From Streptomyces shenzhenensis (GTDB lineage: Bacteria; Actinomycetota; Actinomycetes; Streptomycetales; Streptomycetaceae): a stretch of 64,000 nt of DNA. Position 1 is the first letter of the stretch. Each line of letters opens with the position of its first letter. Positions 1 through 9,024 of this stretch are shown here, piece by piece. The notes under the pieces were generated by a model. It was not told the origin of the DNA, did not search any database, and saw only the letters and a list, made by a program, of their open reading frames with translations. The DNA lies in contig NZ_JAJONF010000016.1 in assembly GCF_021462265.1 (NCBI RefSeq), forward strand, positions 1 to 64,000, written 5' to 3'. Made by a program: the position numbers and the translations under genes.

Positions 1-272
1 TCCCAAACCTTAGCGGATCCGCTCTGCGATTCCCAATCGGGCCTTGCGGTCCGACCGAGCACCACAGAGTCCCGAAATCGAATTGAATTCGGGCGCGCCG
101 AAATCAACCCCGTCGGGAGATCATGCTGGTGTTTGGAGTGCCGCTCCTGCGGCGGAGGTGCTGTCGCAGAACCGTTACGGCTCCGCGGCAACCCGAAGAA
201 CATTACGGGGCGGGCAGCACGGAGTCAAGCGGCCCCTGTCAAGATTTTTTCCGCGGCCCCCGCGCCCCGACG
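1..272. other. left-end intergenic stretch
   Basis: No convincing gene is visible here. The first 100 bases are less GC-rich than the rest. A small inverted repeat, CCCGAA (71-76) and TTCGGG (88-93), has no following T run, so it does not look like an intrinsic terminator. The stretch lies downstream of the leftward MarR gene and may hold the promoter or 5' region of a gene outside the window. Confidence 0.4.
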
Positions 273-821
273 TCAGTCCAGGTCAGTGAGCCGGCCGCCG
301 GCGTCAGGCTGGGCGTGCTCGACACGGCGCAGCAGCCTGGTGAGGACCTCGCCGAGCACCGAACGTTCCGCCAGGGAAAGGTCCTGGAGCAGATCCTCCT
401 CGAAGACGGAGGCCAGGCGCATGGCCTCAAGCCACTTCTCGCGTCCTTCGGGGGTCAGCTCGACAATCACCCGGACGCGGTTGGACTCGTCCCTCGCCCG
501 GGTGACGAGCCCCCCGGCGACCATCCGGTCGATGCGATGGGTCATCGCGGCGGGCGTGAGGCCGAGGCGCTTGGCCAGTTCGCTGGGGCCCATGCGGTAG
601 GGGACCCCGGAGAGGACGAGGGCCTTGAGGACCTCCCACTCCGCGTTGCTGATGCCGAGGGCGCCGGTCTGGCGGCCGTAGGCGACGTTCATGCGGCGGT
701 TGAGCCGGGACAGCGCCGAGACGATCTTCTCCACCTGGGGGTCGAGGTCCTGGAACTCGCGCTGGTAGGCGGCGATCTGTTCGTCGAGGGTCGGCTCGCC
801 GGCGCCGGTGGTGTCGGCCAT
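273..821 (-). CDS. MarR-family transcriptional regulator
   Basis: This 182-residue protein is a winged-helix DNA-binding repressor of the MarR type. The core reads LSGVPYRMGPSELAKRLGLT for the recognition region, followed by a basic wing with the pattern DESNRVRVIVELTPEGR, typical of MarR. The N-terminal 45 residues would form the dimerisation helices. The gene is divergent from the MFS transporter that starts at 950, and the shared 822-949 spacer is unusually AT-rich (for example TAGCTTCGAACTTTATCTTC), as expected for overlapping promoters and operators. The likely role is control of the neighbouring exporter in response to a small ligand. The family call is firm; the ligand is unknown. Confidence 0.9.
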   Translation of the reverse strand: MADTTGAGEPTLDEQIAAYQREFQDLDPQVEKIVSALSRLNRRMNVAYGRQTGALGISNAEWEVLKALVLSGVPYRMGPSELAKRLGLTPAAMTHRIDRMVAGGLVTRARDESNRVRVIVELTPEGREKWLEAMRLASVFEEDLLQDLSLAERSVLGEVLTRLLRRVEHAQPDAGGRLTDLD

Positions 822-949
822 GGCCGCAGTATCGCACGGACCCGCTTGGCGTTGAAGTCCTTCACGATGTAGTCTTTAGCTTCGAACTTTATCTTCTAAG
901 TCTTGAGGCTTCAGTAGTCCGCTGACTTAACGACCTGAGAGAGGTGAAC
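822..949. promoter_or_regulatory. divergent MarR/MFS promoter region
   Basis: An AT-rich island between two divergent genes. It contains several TTCGAA/TTGAAG-like half sites (851-863 TTGAAGTCCTTCA, 877-890 TAGCTTCGAACTTT) that could be operator halves for the adjacent MarR protein. A purine-rich GAGAGAGG at 937-944 is the ribosome binding site of the transporter. No single promoter can be assigned with certainty. Confidence 0.5.
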
Positions 950-2236
950 GTGACCAGGGCGATGGGCGCAGCGATGCGCCGGATCCACGTGGGCAACGCA
1001 CTCAGCGCGTTCGGGCTCGGCTTCACCGTCCCCTACCTGTACGTCTATGTGGCGCAGGTGCGGGGGCTCGGTGCCATGACGGCGGGGTTCGTGCTCGCCG
1101 TCTTCGCCGTGGCCGCGCTGATAGTGCTGCCGTTCGCCGGGCGGGCGATCGTGCGGCGCGGCCCACTGCCGGTCCTTCTCACCGCCCTGGTGACGGCCGC
1201 GATCGGTGCGCTGAGCCTGGGGCTGGCGGGGAGCGGTCCGTCGGTGCTGGCCGCGGCCGCGCTGCTCGGGGCCGGGCAGGCCGTGATGCAGCCGGCGCTG
1301 GCGACGTTGATCGTGGACTGCTCGACGGCGGACACCCGGTCCCGGGCCTTCGCGACCCAGTTCTTCCTGCAGAACCTGGGGCTGGGGGTCGGTGGCCTCA
1401 TCGGCGGCCATCTGGTCGACACGACCAAGGTGTCCTCCTTCACCGTGCTCTTCGCGATCGAGGCGACGATGTTCCTGCTGCTGGCAGCCGTCATGGCGAC
1501 GGTGCGGATCCCGCACTCGCCGCGTTTCGCCGACACGCCGGCCTCGTCGTCCGCGAAAGGCAGCTGGAAGCAGCTGCTCGGGAACCGGGCGATGGTGCAG
1601 CTGTCCGTGCTGGGCTTCGTGCTGTTCTTCGCGTGCTACGGGCAGTTCGAGTCCGGGCTGAGCGCCTACGGCGTCGAGGCGGCGGGGATATCCACGTCCG
1701 CGCTGGGGACCGCGCTCGCCGCGAACACGCTGATGATCGTCGTCGCGCAGTTCGCCGTGCTCAGGTTCGTGGAGCGTCGGCGGCGGTCGCGGGTGATCGC
1801 CGGGGTCGGGCTGGTCTGGGCCGTGGCCTGGGTCGTGGCCGGGTACGCGGGACTCGGTCATGGCAGTCAGGAGATGGCGACGGCCGCGTTCGTGTCGACG
1901 TACGCGCTGTTCGGGCTGGGTGAGGCGATGCTGTCGCCGACGGTGGCTCCGCTGGTCGCCGACCTGGCGCCGGAGGGGATGGCCGGGCAGTACAACTCGG
2001 CGTTCGCGCTGGTCAAGCAGCTGGCGCTGGCCGTGGGGCCGGCGGTGGGCGGGCCGATGGGGGCCTCGCTGCACGCGCCGTACGTCGTGACGTTCCTGCT
2101 GTTCTCGCTGGGGATCAGTGTCCTGGCGGTGCGGCTCGGGAAGCGGCTGACGGATGTGCAGGACCGGCCTTGGCTGGCCGCGAGGAGCAGGGTCGTGGCC
2201 CGGGGTGGCGCGGCTGCGGAGTCCGTGTCCGCGTAG
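950..2236 (+). CDS. MFS transporter, probable drug efflux type
   Basis: This is a 428-residue integral membrane protein of the major facilitator superfamily, with about twelve hydrophobic segments in two halves split by a polar loop near residues 190-205. The first half has the Arg-rich loop AGRAIVRRGPLPVL after TM2, the position of the MFS loop 2-3 motif. GTG 950 is preferred because GAGAGAGG at 937-944 sits 5 bases before it; GTG 944 overlaps that site and ATG 962 is also possible. The divergent MarR gene suggests inducible export of a toxic compound or drug. The substrate cannot be deduced. Confidence 0.88.
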   Translation: MTRAMGAAMRRIHVGNALSAFGLGFTVPYLYVYVAQVRGLGAMTAGFVLAVFAVAALIVLPFAGRAIVRRGPLPVLLTALVTAAIGALSLGLAGSGPSVLAAAALLGAGQAVMQPALATLIVDCSTADTRSRAFATQFFLQNLGLGVGGLIGGHLVDTTKVSSFTVLFAIEATMFLLLAAVMATVRIPHSPRFADTPASSSAKGSWKQLLGNRAMVQLSVLGFVLFFACYGQFESGLSAYGVEAAGISTSALGTALAANTLMIVVAQFAVLRFVERRRRSRVIAGVGLVWAVAWVVAGYAGLGHGSQEMATAAFVSTYALFGLGEAMLSPTVAPLVADLAPEGMAGQYNSAFALVKQLALAVGPAVGGPMGASLHAPYVVTFLLFSLGISVLAVRLGKRLTDVQDRPWLAARSRVVARGGAAAESVSA

Positions 2237-2521
2237 TTGGGGGCGGGAGTGGGCCGCTTACCGGCGCTGAAAGGGTCCCTCCCCCAGAGGGGGTGCCCCC
2301 CCAGCACCCACCCTCCCCCCACGCTCGGCTTCGCTCGCGCGCGGGGAGGCGCGACTGCCCGCAGCTGAGAACTGTCACGAGCGCCCGCGGCTGGGAACCG
2401 GCGGCGGGCGAAGCGCCCCGTCAGGGGCGCGGGGCCGCGTCAGTATGCGGTTCCGCCGCGTGGGCGCGCCCAGCCCACACCCGCCCGCAGCCGAAACCCA
2501 AGGGCCCGCCCTCCTACGGCG
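2237..2521. other. convergent gap with intergenic repeat
   Basis: The spacer between two convergent genes holds G- and C-runs near 2285-2320. At 2412-2492 it also holds a minus-strand copy of the roughly 80-base repeat seen again at 6988, 16995 and 42359. The repeat ends in a GCGCCCC/GGGGCGC hairpin that could act as a transcription end for either gene. No ORF here has coding character. Confidence 0.6.
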
Positions 2522-4168
2522 CTACCCCTTCGGCAGTACGAACTCGCACCACACCGCCTTCCCACCCCCCGGCGTCCTCCTCGACCCCCACCCCGAAGCG
2601 ATCGTCGCCACGATCGCGATGCCTCTCCCCGACTCGTCCGCCGGCTCCGCGCGCCTCCGCCGCGGCAGGTGGTCGTCGCCGTCCGTCACCTCGATGATCA
2701 GTCGGCGGTCGGTGCGGCGGAGCCGCAGCCGCATGGGCGGGGTGCCGTGCTGGAGGGAGTTGGCGACCAGCTCGCTCGCGGCGAGGACACCCAGGTCGTG
2801 CAGATCGGCCGGGAACCGCCAGCTGGTCAGCACGCCGGAGGCGAACGCACGGGCGCGGGGCGCCGCCTCGATGCCGCCGAGGAGTTCCAGTGCGGCGTTG
2901 CGGAACAGGTCGCTGTCCGGGCCCGTACGGGCCGGATGCTGAAGAACCAGGACGGCGACGTCGTCGTCGTGGCCGGCCGTGACGCCGGCCGAGCGGACCA
3001 GGCGGTCGCAGATGACCTGGGGTGTGCCGGTGGCACCCGCAAGCGCGCGCTCCAGCGCCGCGATGCCCTCGTCCAGGTCCTCGTCACGGCGTTCGACCAG
3101 GCCGTCCGTGTAGAGGACGGCTGTGGAGCCGGGGCTCAGCGGTACCGAGGCGGACGCGTGCACCCAGCCGCCGGTGCCGAGCGGCGGCCCGGTCGGTTCC
3201 TCGGTGCGCAGCACGCTGCCGTTCTCGTCGCGGACCAGGATCGGGAGGTGGCCGGCGGAGGCGTACACCAGCCGTCCCTCGTTGGGGTCGTGGACGGCGT
3301 AGACGCAGGTGGCGATCTGGTTGGGGTCGATCTCGGTGGCGAGGCCGTCGAGGAGCTGGAGGACCTCGTGCGGGGGGAGGTCCAGGCGGGCGTAGGCGCG
3401 GACCGCCGTACGGAGCTGGCCCATGACGGCCGCCGCGCGGACGCCGCGGCCCATCACGTCGCCGATGACGAGGGCGGTACGGCCGCCGCCGAGGGTGATG
3501 ACGTCGTACCAGTCACCGCCGACCGCGGCCTCGGTGCCGCCGGGCTGGTAGGTGGCGGCGATGCGCAGGTCGTCGGGTTGTTCGAGCTCCTGCGGGAGCA
3601 GGCTGCGCTGCAGGGTCACCGCGGTCTCGCGCTGGCGGCGTTCGCTCGCGCGCAGCCGCTCTGCCGCCTCGGCGTGGTCGGTGACGTCGGTGGCGAAGAG
3701 GAGGACGCCGCCGTCGCGGCCGCCGTTCTCGGCGACCGGGGTGCAGGTGAACGTGTAGGTGCGGCCGTCGAGCGCCTTGCGGGACTTGAGGGTGCGGGGC
3801 CTGCCGCTGCGCAGGACCTGGTCGAGGAGGGGGAGGAGGCCCAGTTCGGCGAGTTCGGGCAGGGCCTCGCGGGCGGGGGCGCCCGGGGGACGTACGCCGA
3901 AGGCCGTCGTATAGGCGTCGTTGACGTAGGCGACGTGGTGGTCGGGGCCGTGGACGAGGGCGACCAGGGCCGGGACGTGGTCGAGGACGCCGCGGGCGGG
4001 CAGTTCGTCGACCGCGGGCACACAGGGCGAGTTGTCTGTCAGCTGTTCGGCGCGGGCCGCGGGCACGGAGCCTTCCCCCCGTCGGTCCGGGGTGACCGCG
4101 TGCTCGGTCCGCGCTGCGGCGCGGCGCTGCGTTCCGGGGAGCCGGGCGCTCCAGCGCGTGAAGTTCAC
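2522..4168 (-). CDS. PAS/PP2C (SpoIIE-type) phosphatase with HATPase domain
   Basis: This 548-residue cytosolic signalling protein has three domains. A PAS domain lies at about residues 65-180 (VAYVNDAYTTAFG), a short coiled linker follows, then an Mg/Mn-dependent SpoIIE-type phosphatase domain around 205-420 (GGDWYDVITLGGGRTALVIG). The C-terminal GHKL ATP-binding domain carries ELVANSLQHG, VTDGDD and GRGI. Proteins of this type dephosphorylate anti-anti-sigma factors, and the HATPase part resembles anti-sigma kinases, so one chain may act on both sides of a partner-switching pathway. The GTG at 4168 (VNFTRWSARL) is chosen over an upstream ORF extension because the added 50 residues are Pro/Ser-rich with poor codon pattern. 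The partner sigma factor is unknown. Confidence 0.88.
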   Translation of the reverse strand: MNFTRWSARLPGTQRRAAARTEHAVTPDRRGEGSVPAARAEQLTDNSPCVPAVDELPARGVLDHVPALVALVHGPDHHVAYVNDAYTTAFGVRPPGAPAREALPELAELGLLPLLDQVLRSGRPRTLKSRKALDGRTYTFTCTPVAENGGRDGGVLLFATDVTDHAEAAERLRASERRQRETAVTLQRSLLPQELEQPDDLRIAATYQPGGTEAAVGGDWYDVITLGGGRTALVIGDVMGRGVRAAAVMGQLRTAVRAYARLDLPPHEVLQLLDGLATEIDPNQIATCVYAVHDPNEGRLVYASAGHLPILVRDENGSVLRTEEPTGPPLGTGGWVHASASVPLSPGSTAVLYTDGLVERRDEDLDEGIAALERALAGATGTPQVICDRLVRSAGVTAGHDDDVAVLVLQHPARTGPDSDLFRNAALELLGGIEAAPRARAFASGVLTSWRFPADLHDLGVLAASELVANSLQHGTPPMRLRLRRTDRRLIIEVTDGDDHLPRRRRAEPADESGRGIAIVATIASGWGSRRTPGGGKAVWCEFVLPKG

Positions 4169-4359
4169 GAAACCTTGCCTCGTGTCGTCGTCTCCGGCCG
4201 GCTCGGGGAGCGGCCGGGGGCCGGGGGAGGTCCCCCGGTGCAGTTCTGGGGAGGAGCTGAGGAGAAGCCTTGTGCTCGGTCGGGGGCAGTCTGGCAGGGT
4301 GGCCGTCGGCGACGACATCCGTCAGACGCCGGGGCGGCCCGTGGAGTTCCTGAGTTCCG

Positions 4360-5739
4360 TCAGAACGACCCGTTCGAGTCGTCCGAGGGACTGTGTGGAT
4401 GCTTTCCACCGGCCGCGAGTTCGAACTCCGCTCGGGGATGTTCGAGTGATCCGAGCGAGACGATCTCCCGTTTGAAGAGCCCGGCGAGGACCCATTCGGC
4501 GAGGACGCGGGCCTTGCGGTTGACGGTGGGAACCCTGCTCAGGTGGTAGAGGCGGTGCATGAACCAGGCAGGGTAGCCCTTCAGCCTGCGCCCGTAGACC
4601 TGGGCGACGCCCTGGTGGAAACCGAGGGAGGCGACCGCGCCGACGTAGGTGTGGGCGTAGGTGTCGAGGGGTTCGCCGCGCAGCGCGTGGACGATGTTGT
4701 CGCCGAGGGTCCTGGCCTGGCGGACCGCGTGCTGGGCGTTGGGGGCGGTCTCGGTGCCGGGTTCGGCGGCGGTGGCGTCCGGGACGGCGGCGGCGTCGCC
4801 GGCGGCCCATGCGTGGTCGACGCCGTCGATCGTCAGCTCGGCGGTGCACTTCAGCCGTCCGCGCGGAGTGCGCGGCAGGTCGGTGGCGGCGATCAGCGGG
4901 TGCGGCCTGACGCCTGCCGTCCATACGAGGGTGCGGGTCGGGAAGCGCTGGCCGTCACTGAGGACGGCGACGCGGTCGGCACAGGACTCCAGGCGGGTGT
5001 CGAGCAGCACCTGGATGTTGCGGCGGCGCAGTTCGGTGACGGTGTAGCGGCCCAACTCGGGCCCGACCTCGGGGAGGATCCGGTCAGTGGCCTCGACGAG
5101 GATCCATTTCATGTCCTCGGGCTGGACGTTGTGGTAGTACCGCGCGGTGTAGCGGGCCATGTCCTCCAGTTCGCCGAGGGCTTCCACGCCCGCGTAGCCG
5201 CCGCCCACGAAGACGAACGTGAGGGCCGCGTCGCGGATCGCTGGGTCGCGGGTGGAGGAGGCGATGTCCATCTGCTCGATGACGTGGTTGCGCAGGCCGA
5301 TGGCCTCCTCCACGGTCTTGAAGCCGACGCCGTGCTCGGCGAGACCGGGGATGGGCAGCGTGCGCGCGATCGAGCCGGGGGCGAGGACCAGTTCGTCGTA
5401 CTCCAGGAAAGTGGCGCCTTTTCGCTCCTCGGCGGTGGCGAGGGTGGCCACCTCGGCGGTGCGCTTGGCGTGTTCGACGGCCGTCACCTCGCCGATGACG
5501 ACATGGCACTGGTCCAGAACGCGCCGCAACGGTACGACCACATGACGAGGGGAAATCGAACCCGCGGCCGCTTCGGGAAGGAACGGCTGGTAGGTCATAT
5601 AGGGATCGGGAGTGACGACAGTGATGTCGACCTCGCCCCGCCTGAGTTCCCGCTTCAGCTTCCGCTGCAGCCTCAGGGCCGTGTACATCCCGACGTAGCC
5701 GCCGCCGACAACGAGAATGCGCGCACGTTCCTTCACCAT
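4360..5739 (-). CDS. ndh: type II NADH dehydrogenase (NDH-2)
   Basis: This 459-residue flavoprotein transfers electrons from NADH to menaquinone without pumping protons, at the inner face of the membrane. The N-terminal FAD motif VVGGGYVGMY is at residues 9-18. A second dinucleotide fold (VFVGGGYAGVEALGEL) lies near residue 165, and an FAD-contacting HAWAAGDAAAVPD motif near 305. The C-terminal region LKGYPAWFMHRLYHLSRVPT matches the membrane-attachment part of NDH-2. ATG 5739 gives MVKERARILVVGGG; a GTG at 5772 would add 11 residues, and neither start has a strong ribosome site. The gene is divergent from a TetR regulator that may control it. Confidence 0.9.
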   Translation of the reverse strand: MVKERARILVVGGGYVGMYTALRLQRKLKRELRRGEVDITVVTPDPYMTYQPFLPEAAAGSISPRHVVVPLRRVLDQCHVVIGEVTAVEHAKRTAEVATLATAEERKGATFLEYDELVLAPGSIARTLPIPGLAEHGVGFKTVEEAIGLRNHVIEQMDIASSTRDPAIRDAALTFVFVGGGYAGVEALGELEDMARYTARYYHNVQPEDMKWILVEATDRILPEVGPELGRYTVTELRRRNIQVLLDTRLESCADRVAVLSDGQRFPTRTLVWTAGVRPHPLIAATDLPRTPRGRLKCTAELTIDGVDHAWAAGDAAAVPDATAAEPGTETAPNAQHAVRQARTLGDNIVHALRGEPLDTYAHTYVGAVASLGFHQGVAQVYGRRLKGYPAWFMHRLYHLSRVPTVNRKARVLAEWVLAGLFKREIVSLGSLEHPRAEFELAAGGKHPHSPSDDSNGSF

Positions 5740-6138
5740 CCCATGACGCACCCGTGACTCTTGTTTGTCCACAGCCCCGGCAATTTGTGTGACCGACGGG
5801 CGCCTGGGCCGGGCGCCGGGCGCGCGCCCCGGGCGGGACGAAAGGGGCCAGGTCAGCGGGGGCGGGCAAGGGGGCGCGAAGGCGTCGAATCGGGAGGTAA
5901 ACGACCCGTGCTCCGATCGGGGGGCGCACCGTGCGGAACGTTCCCCTTCTGAATTGACAGCCTCTCAACTATGTTCGTGTGTCGACGGGGTGCAGAGGAT
6001 GTGGTCGAGCGATCCGCGACAGGCGGTCCGCAGGCCCACGGTCCATGATCGGTCATGGGTCGGCCGCAGTTCCGCTCGCTCCGGCTATCAGTGACGGGGA
6101 GTCTCCGGGGGGAGACGTCGTTAACCGGGGGAACACAG
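5740..6138. promoter_or_regulatory. ndh/TetR divergent intergenic region
   Basis: About 400 bases separate the two divergent starts. A good -35-like TTGACA is at 5954-5959, but no matching -10 is obvious at the usual distance. The same segment contains TTGA...TCAA half sites (5954-5968) that could bind the adjacent TetR protein. The ORFs through 5760-6050 look like shadows. Confidence 0.4.
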
Positions 6139-6924
6139 ATGCATATTCAGGACACGCATTGGTCATCGGCATCCGCTCTGGCGGCCGGCGGCGGAACGGT
6201 GAACTCGGCGACGGGCAACGGACGCGGTGACGGGCCGCGTACGACGCCGTTGCGGGTGGACGCACAGCGCAATCTGGAGCACGTGCTGCGTGCGGCACGC
6301 GAGGTCTTCGGCGAGCTGGGGTACGGCGCGCCGATGGAGGACGTGGCGCGGCGGGCGCGGGTCGGGGTCGGCACCGTGTACCGGCGCTTTCCGAGCAAGG
6401 ACGTGCTGGTACGGCGGATAGCCGAGGAGGAAACCTCCCGGCTGACCGACCAGGCGCGGGCCGCGCTCGGGCAGGAGGACGAGCCGTGGTCGGCGCTGTC
6501 GCGCTTCCTGCGGACGTCGGTGGCGTCGGGGGCGGGGCGGTTGCTGCCGCCGCAGGTGCTCCGGGTCGGGGTGCCGGAGGGGCTCGGCGGCGGTGCCGAC
6601 ACCGGCTCCGGGACCGAGGAGGCCCGGCTGCCTCAGCAGCGGACGCAACCGGGGGCCGGGGAGTTGCGGCTGGTGGCGGAGGAACGGGAACCGGTGACCG
6701 GCGCCGACGGCGACGACGCGGGGGCGGCCGAACTGCTCGAGGTCGTCGGGCGGCTGGTGGAGCGGGCACGGGCGGCGGGTGAGTTGCGGCCGGACGTCTC
6801 GGTCTCCGACGTGCTGCTGGTGATCGCCACGGCCGCGCCGTCCCTGCCGGACGCCGCCCAGCAGGCGGCGGCTTCGACCCGGCTGCTGGACATCCTGCTG
6901 GAGGGGTTGCGGTCCCGGGCCTGA
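6139..6924 (+). CDS. TetR-family transcriptional regulator
   Basis: This 261-residue protein has an N-terminal TetR helix-turn-helix at about residues 38-85, with the signature VLRAAREVFGELGYGAPMED then VGVGTVYRRFPSKDVL. The C-terminal part is the variable ligand and dimerisation domain and contains an unusually long Gly/Glu/Pro-rich insert near residues 140-195. The first 35 residues before the HTH are Ser/Gly-rich and probably disordered. ATG 6139 is preferred to the longer frame from 6055 because GGGGGAAC stands 4 bases upstream. It is divergent from ndh, so regulation of respiratory NADH oxidation is a reasonable guess only. Confidence 0.88.
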   Translation: MHIQDTHWSSASALAAGGGTVNSATGNGRGDGPRTTPLRVDAQRNLEHVLRAAREVFGELGYGAPMEDVARRARVGVGTVYRRFPSKDVLVRRIAEEETSRLTDQARAALGQEDEPWSALSRFLRTSVASGAGRLLPPQVLRVGVPEGLGGGADTGSGTEEARLPQQRTQPGAGELRLVAEEREPVTGADGDDAGAAELLEVVGRLVERARAAGELRPDVSVSDVLLVIATAAPSLPDAAQQAAASTRLLDILLEGLRSRA

Positions 6925-6987
6925 CGGTGTCCTTGCTCGGCCGCGCGGGTGACCTTCGCACGGGCGTGTGCCGGGCGACGACCGTGG

Positions 6988-7070
6988 GCGGGTGCGGGTT
7001 GACTGTGGCTGGTCGCGCCCACGCGGCGGAGCCGCATGTCCGACCCGGCCCCGCGCCCCTTCGGGGCGCG
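6988..7070 (+). repeat. Streptomyces intergenic repeat, family 1
   Basis: An approximately 80-base element. It begins GGGCGGGTGCGGGTTGACTG, has a central palindromic part around GCGGCGGAGCCGC and ends with the hairpin GCGCCCCTTCGGGGCGC. Highly similar copies occur at 2412-2492 (minus), 16995-17080 (plus) and, more diverged, 42359-42413 (minus). It follows the TetR gene and could terminate its transcript. Confidence 0.7.
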
Positions 7071-7176
7071 TCCTCTTCCGGGTGACCGTTCGGCACTCGA
7101 GGACCCGGGCAAAAGGCGGTGTGGGAGTCTGAGCCGGTGATTCGGGCGGGCGGGCAGGCGGCGGGGGCGTTCCGCG

Positions 7177-9024
7177 ATGAGCGTTGACGGGTGGGGCGAG
7201 TCCGTCGGTGAGGAGATGACCTCGCCGCAGGTGCCCAGCCGGGGCGGCCGGGCCGACGTTCCGGCGCAGCGCGACGGCGGTGTGCCGCCGCCGTCGCGGA
7301 AACCGCCGCACCCCGACAGCCAGTTGATCGAGCGGACGCGGGCCGGCGACGACTCGGCGTACGAGGAGCTGTACCGCCGGCACACGGACGCGGTACGGCG
7401 CTACGCACGGACCTGCTGCCGGGACGGGCACACCGCCGACGACCTGACCGCCGAGGTGTTCGCCCGCATGCTGCAGGCGGTACGCGGCGGGTCCGGGCCC
7501 GAGTACGCCGTGCGCGCCTACCTGCTCACCTCCGTACGCCGGGTCGCCGCGCAGTGGCTCAGGTCGGCCCGGCGTGAGCGACTGGTCGACGACTTCGCGC
7601 TGTTCGCGGCGCAGTCCGCGCGCGGCTCCGAGTGGTCCGGCAACGACGCCCTGGACGTGGGCGCGGATGTGCGGGCGATGCACGAGGCCGAGCAGTCGAT
7701 GGCGATGCAGGCCTTCCGTTCGCTGCCGGAGCGCTGGCAGGCCGTGCTGTGGCACACCGAGGTCGAGGACGAGTCGCCGGGCGAGGTGGCCCCCCTCTTC
7801 GGGCTGGACGCCAACGGCACCCGGGTCCTTGCCGGCCGGGCCCGCGAGGGCCTCAGGCAGGCCTACCTCCAGGCCCATGTCAGCGCCGCCCTCGTCGACG
7901 ACGAGGAGTGCGCCCGCTACGCCGGCCGGCTCGGCGGCTACGCCCGCCGCAAGCTGCGGGTCCGCGCCGAACGGGGGCTGCGCAAGCACCTGGAGGAGTG
8001 CGCCAGGTGCCGGCTGGCCGCCGCCCAGCTCGAAGAGGTCGCGAGCGGTATCCCGGCCGTCGTACCCGTCGCGGTCATCGGCTGGTTCGGGGCCGCCGGG
8101 TACGCCAAGGCGCTCGGGATCATCGCCGGGGGCGCCGGAGCGGGGGCCGCGGGCGCGGCCGCCGCGGCGAGCGGTTCGTCCGGCGGGGCGGGTGGCGGTG
8201 CCGGGGGTGCCGCGGCCGCGGAGGGGCCGGCGGGACCGGTGAAGGCCGCTATCGCCGCCGGGCTGATGGCGACGGCGGTCGCCGTGGTGGCCCTCGCCCT
8301 GGCGAACGACGGCCACCCGGCCGGGGAGGCCGCCGGACCCACCCCGTCCACGCCGGTCGTCCGGCCCGGGGCACCGACCCCCACTCCGTCGAAGAAGAGA
8401 CCGGAACCCGAGCCGGTCGCCGTCGCCGCCCGACCGACCCCCGCCCTCACACCGACACCGACACCGAGCCCCCGGCCCACCCCCAGCCCGAAGCCCGCCC
8501 CCACTGCGATACCCGCGCCGCCCCTGACTCCGAGACCGACCCCCACACGCACACCGACCCCCACCCCCACACCCACTCCGCCGCCCGCCCCGGTCGTCTA
8601 CCAGTGGAGCGAGCTGCGCTTCGACGTCACCGGCGACGGCACCCGGCCCGAGATGCGGCTCGGCGAGAGCAGCTGGGTGTGGCAGCGGCACGGCGTGACG
8701 GTCGCCGGCGAGAAGTACGCCCACGGGGTCACCGTGCACGGCAGGTCCTCCGTCACCGTCGACCTCAACCGGCAGTGCACCGCCTACGACGCGATGGCCG
8801 GCGTCGACGACATGACCCTCGGCCTCGGCAAGGTCGTGTTCGCCGTCTACGCGGACGGGGTGCGGCTGTGGCGGTCCGGGCTGGTCGAGGGCGGACAGGC
8901 CACCGTGCCCGTCCATGTGGACCTGACCGGGCACAAGACCGTGCGCCTGGTGGTGGAACCGCAGACCGCCTTCGACACGGTGGCGCTCGCCGACTGGGCC
9001 GAGTCGAGGTTCACGTGCCGGTAG
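7177..9024 (+). CDS. ECF sigma factor fused to zinc-finger, membrane and NPCBM domains
   Basis: This 615-residue protein joins parts that are normally separate. Sigma region 2 is at about 48-120 (AYEELYRRHTDAVRRYARTC and DDLTAEVFARML), and region 4 at about 170-225 (LPERWQAVLWHTEVEDESPG). A zinc-binding anti-sigma motif H-x3-C-x2-C (His271, Cys275, Cys278) follows. After it come hydrophobic segments near 295-320 and 357-378, then a Pro/Thr repeat linker at about 390-470. The C-terminal domain (474-615) is of the NPCBM type, predicted outside the cell and able to bind carbohydrate. This resembles the actinobacterial ECF52 group, where the sigma factor carries its own control domain. ATG 7177 has only a weak G-rich ribosome site. 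The 3' end overlaps the convergent regulator by 14 bases. Confidence 0.9.
   Translation: MSVDGWGESVGEEMTSPQVPSRGGRADVPAQRDGGVPPPSRKPPHPDSQLIERTRAGDDSAYEELYRRHTDAVRRYARTCCRDGHTADDLTAEVFARMLQAVRGGSGPEYAVRAYLLTSVRRVAAQWLRSARRERLVDDFALFAAQSARGSEWSGNDALDVGADVRAMHEAEQSMAMQAFRSLPERWQAVLWHTEVEDESPGEVAPLFGLDANGTRVLAGRAREGLRQAYLQAHVSAALVDDEECARYAGRLGGYARRKLRVRAERGLRKHLEECARCRLAAAQLEEVASGIPAVVPVAVIGWFGAAGYAKALGIIAGGAGAGAAGAAAAASGSSGGAGGGAGGAAAAEGPAGPVKAAIAAGLMATAVAVVALALANDGHPAGEAAGPTPSTPVVRPGAPTPTPSKKRPEPEPVAVAARPTPALTPTPTPSPRPTPSPKPAPTAIPAPPLTPRPTPTRTPTPTPTPTPPPAPVVYQWSELRFDVTGDGTRPEMRLGESSWVWQRHGVTVAGEKYAHGVTVHGRSSVTVDLNRQCTAYDAMAGVDDMTLGLGKVVFAVYADGVRLWRSGLVEGGQATVPVHVDLTGHKTVRLVVEPQTAFDTVALADWAESRFTCR

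Noticed and set aside
5954..5982. TTGACA as the TetR gene promoter
   Set aside because: No acceptable -10 follows at 16-19 bases, so it is mentioned only as a possible element.
6163..8934. A 923-codon minus-strand frame
   Set aside because: It covers the TetR and ECF sigma genes in antisense, is Gly/Arg/Pro-rich without domains, and has no ribosome site.
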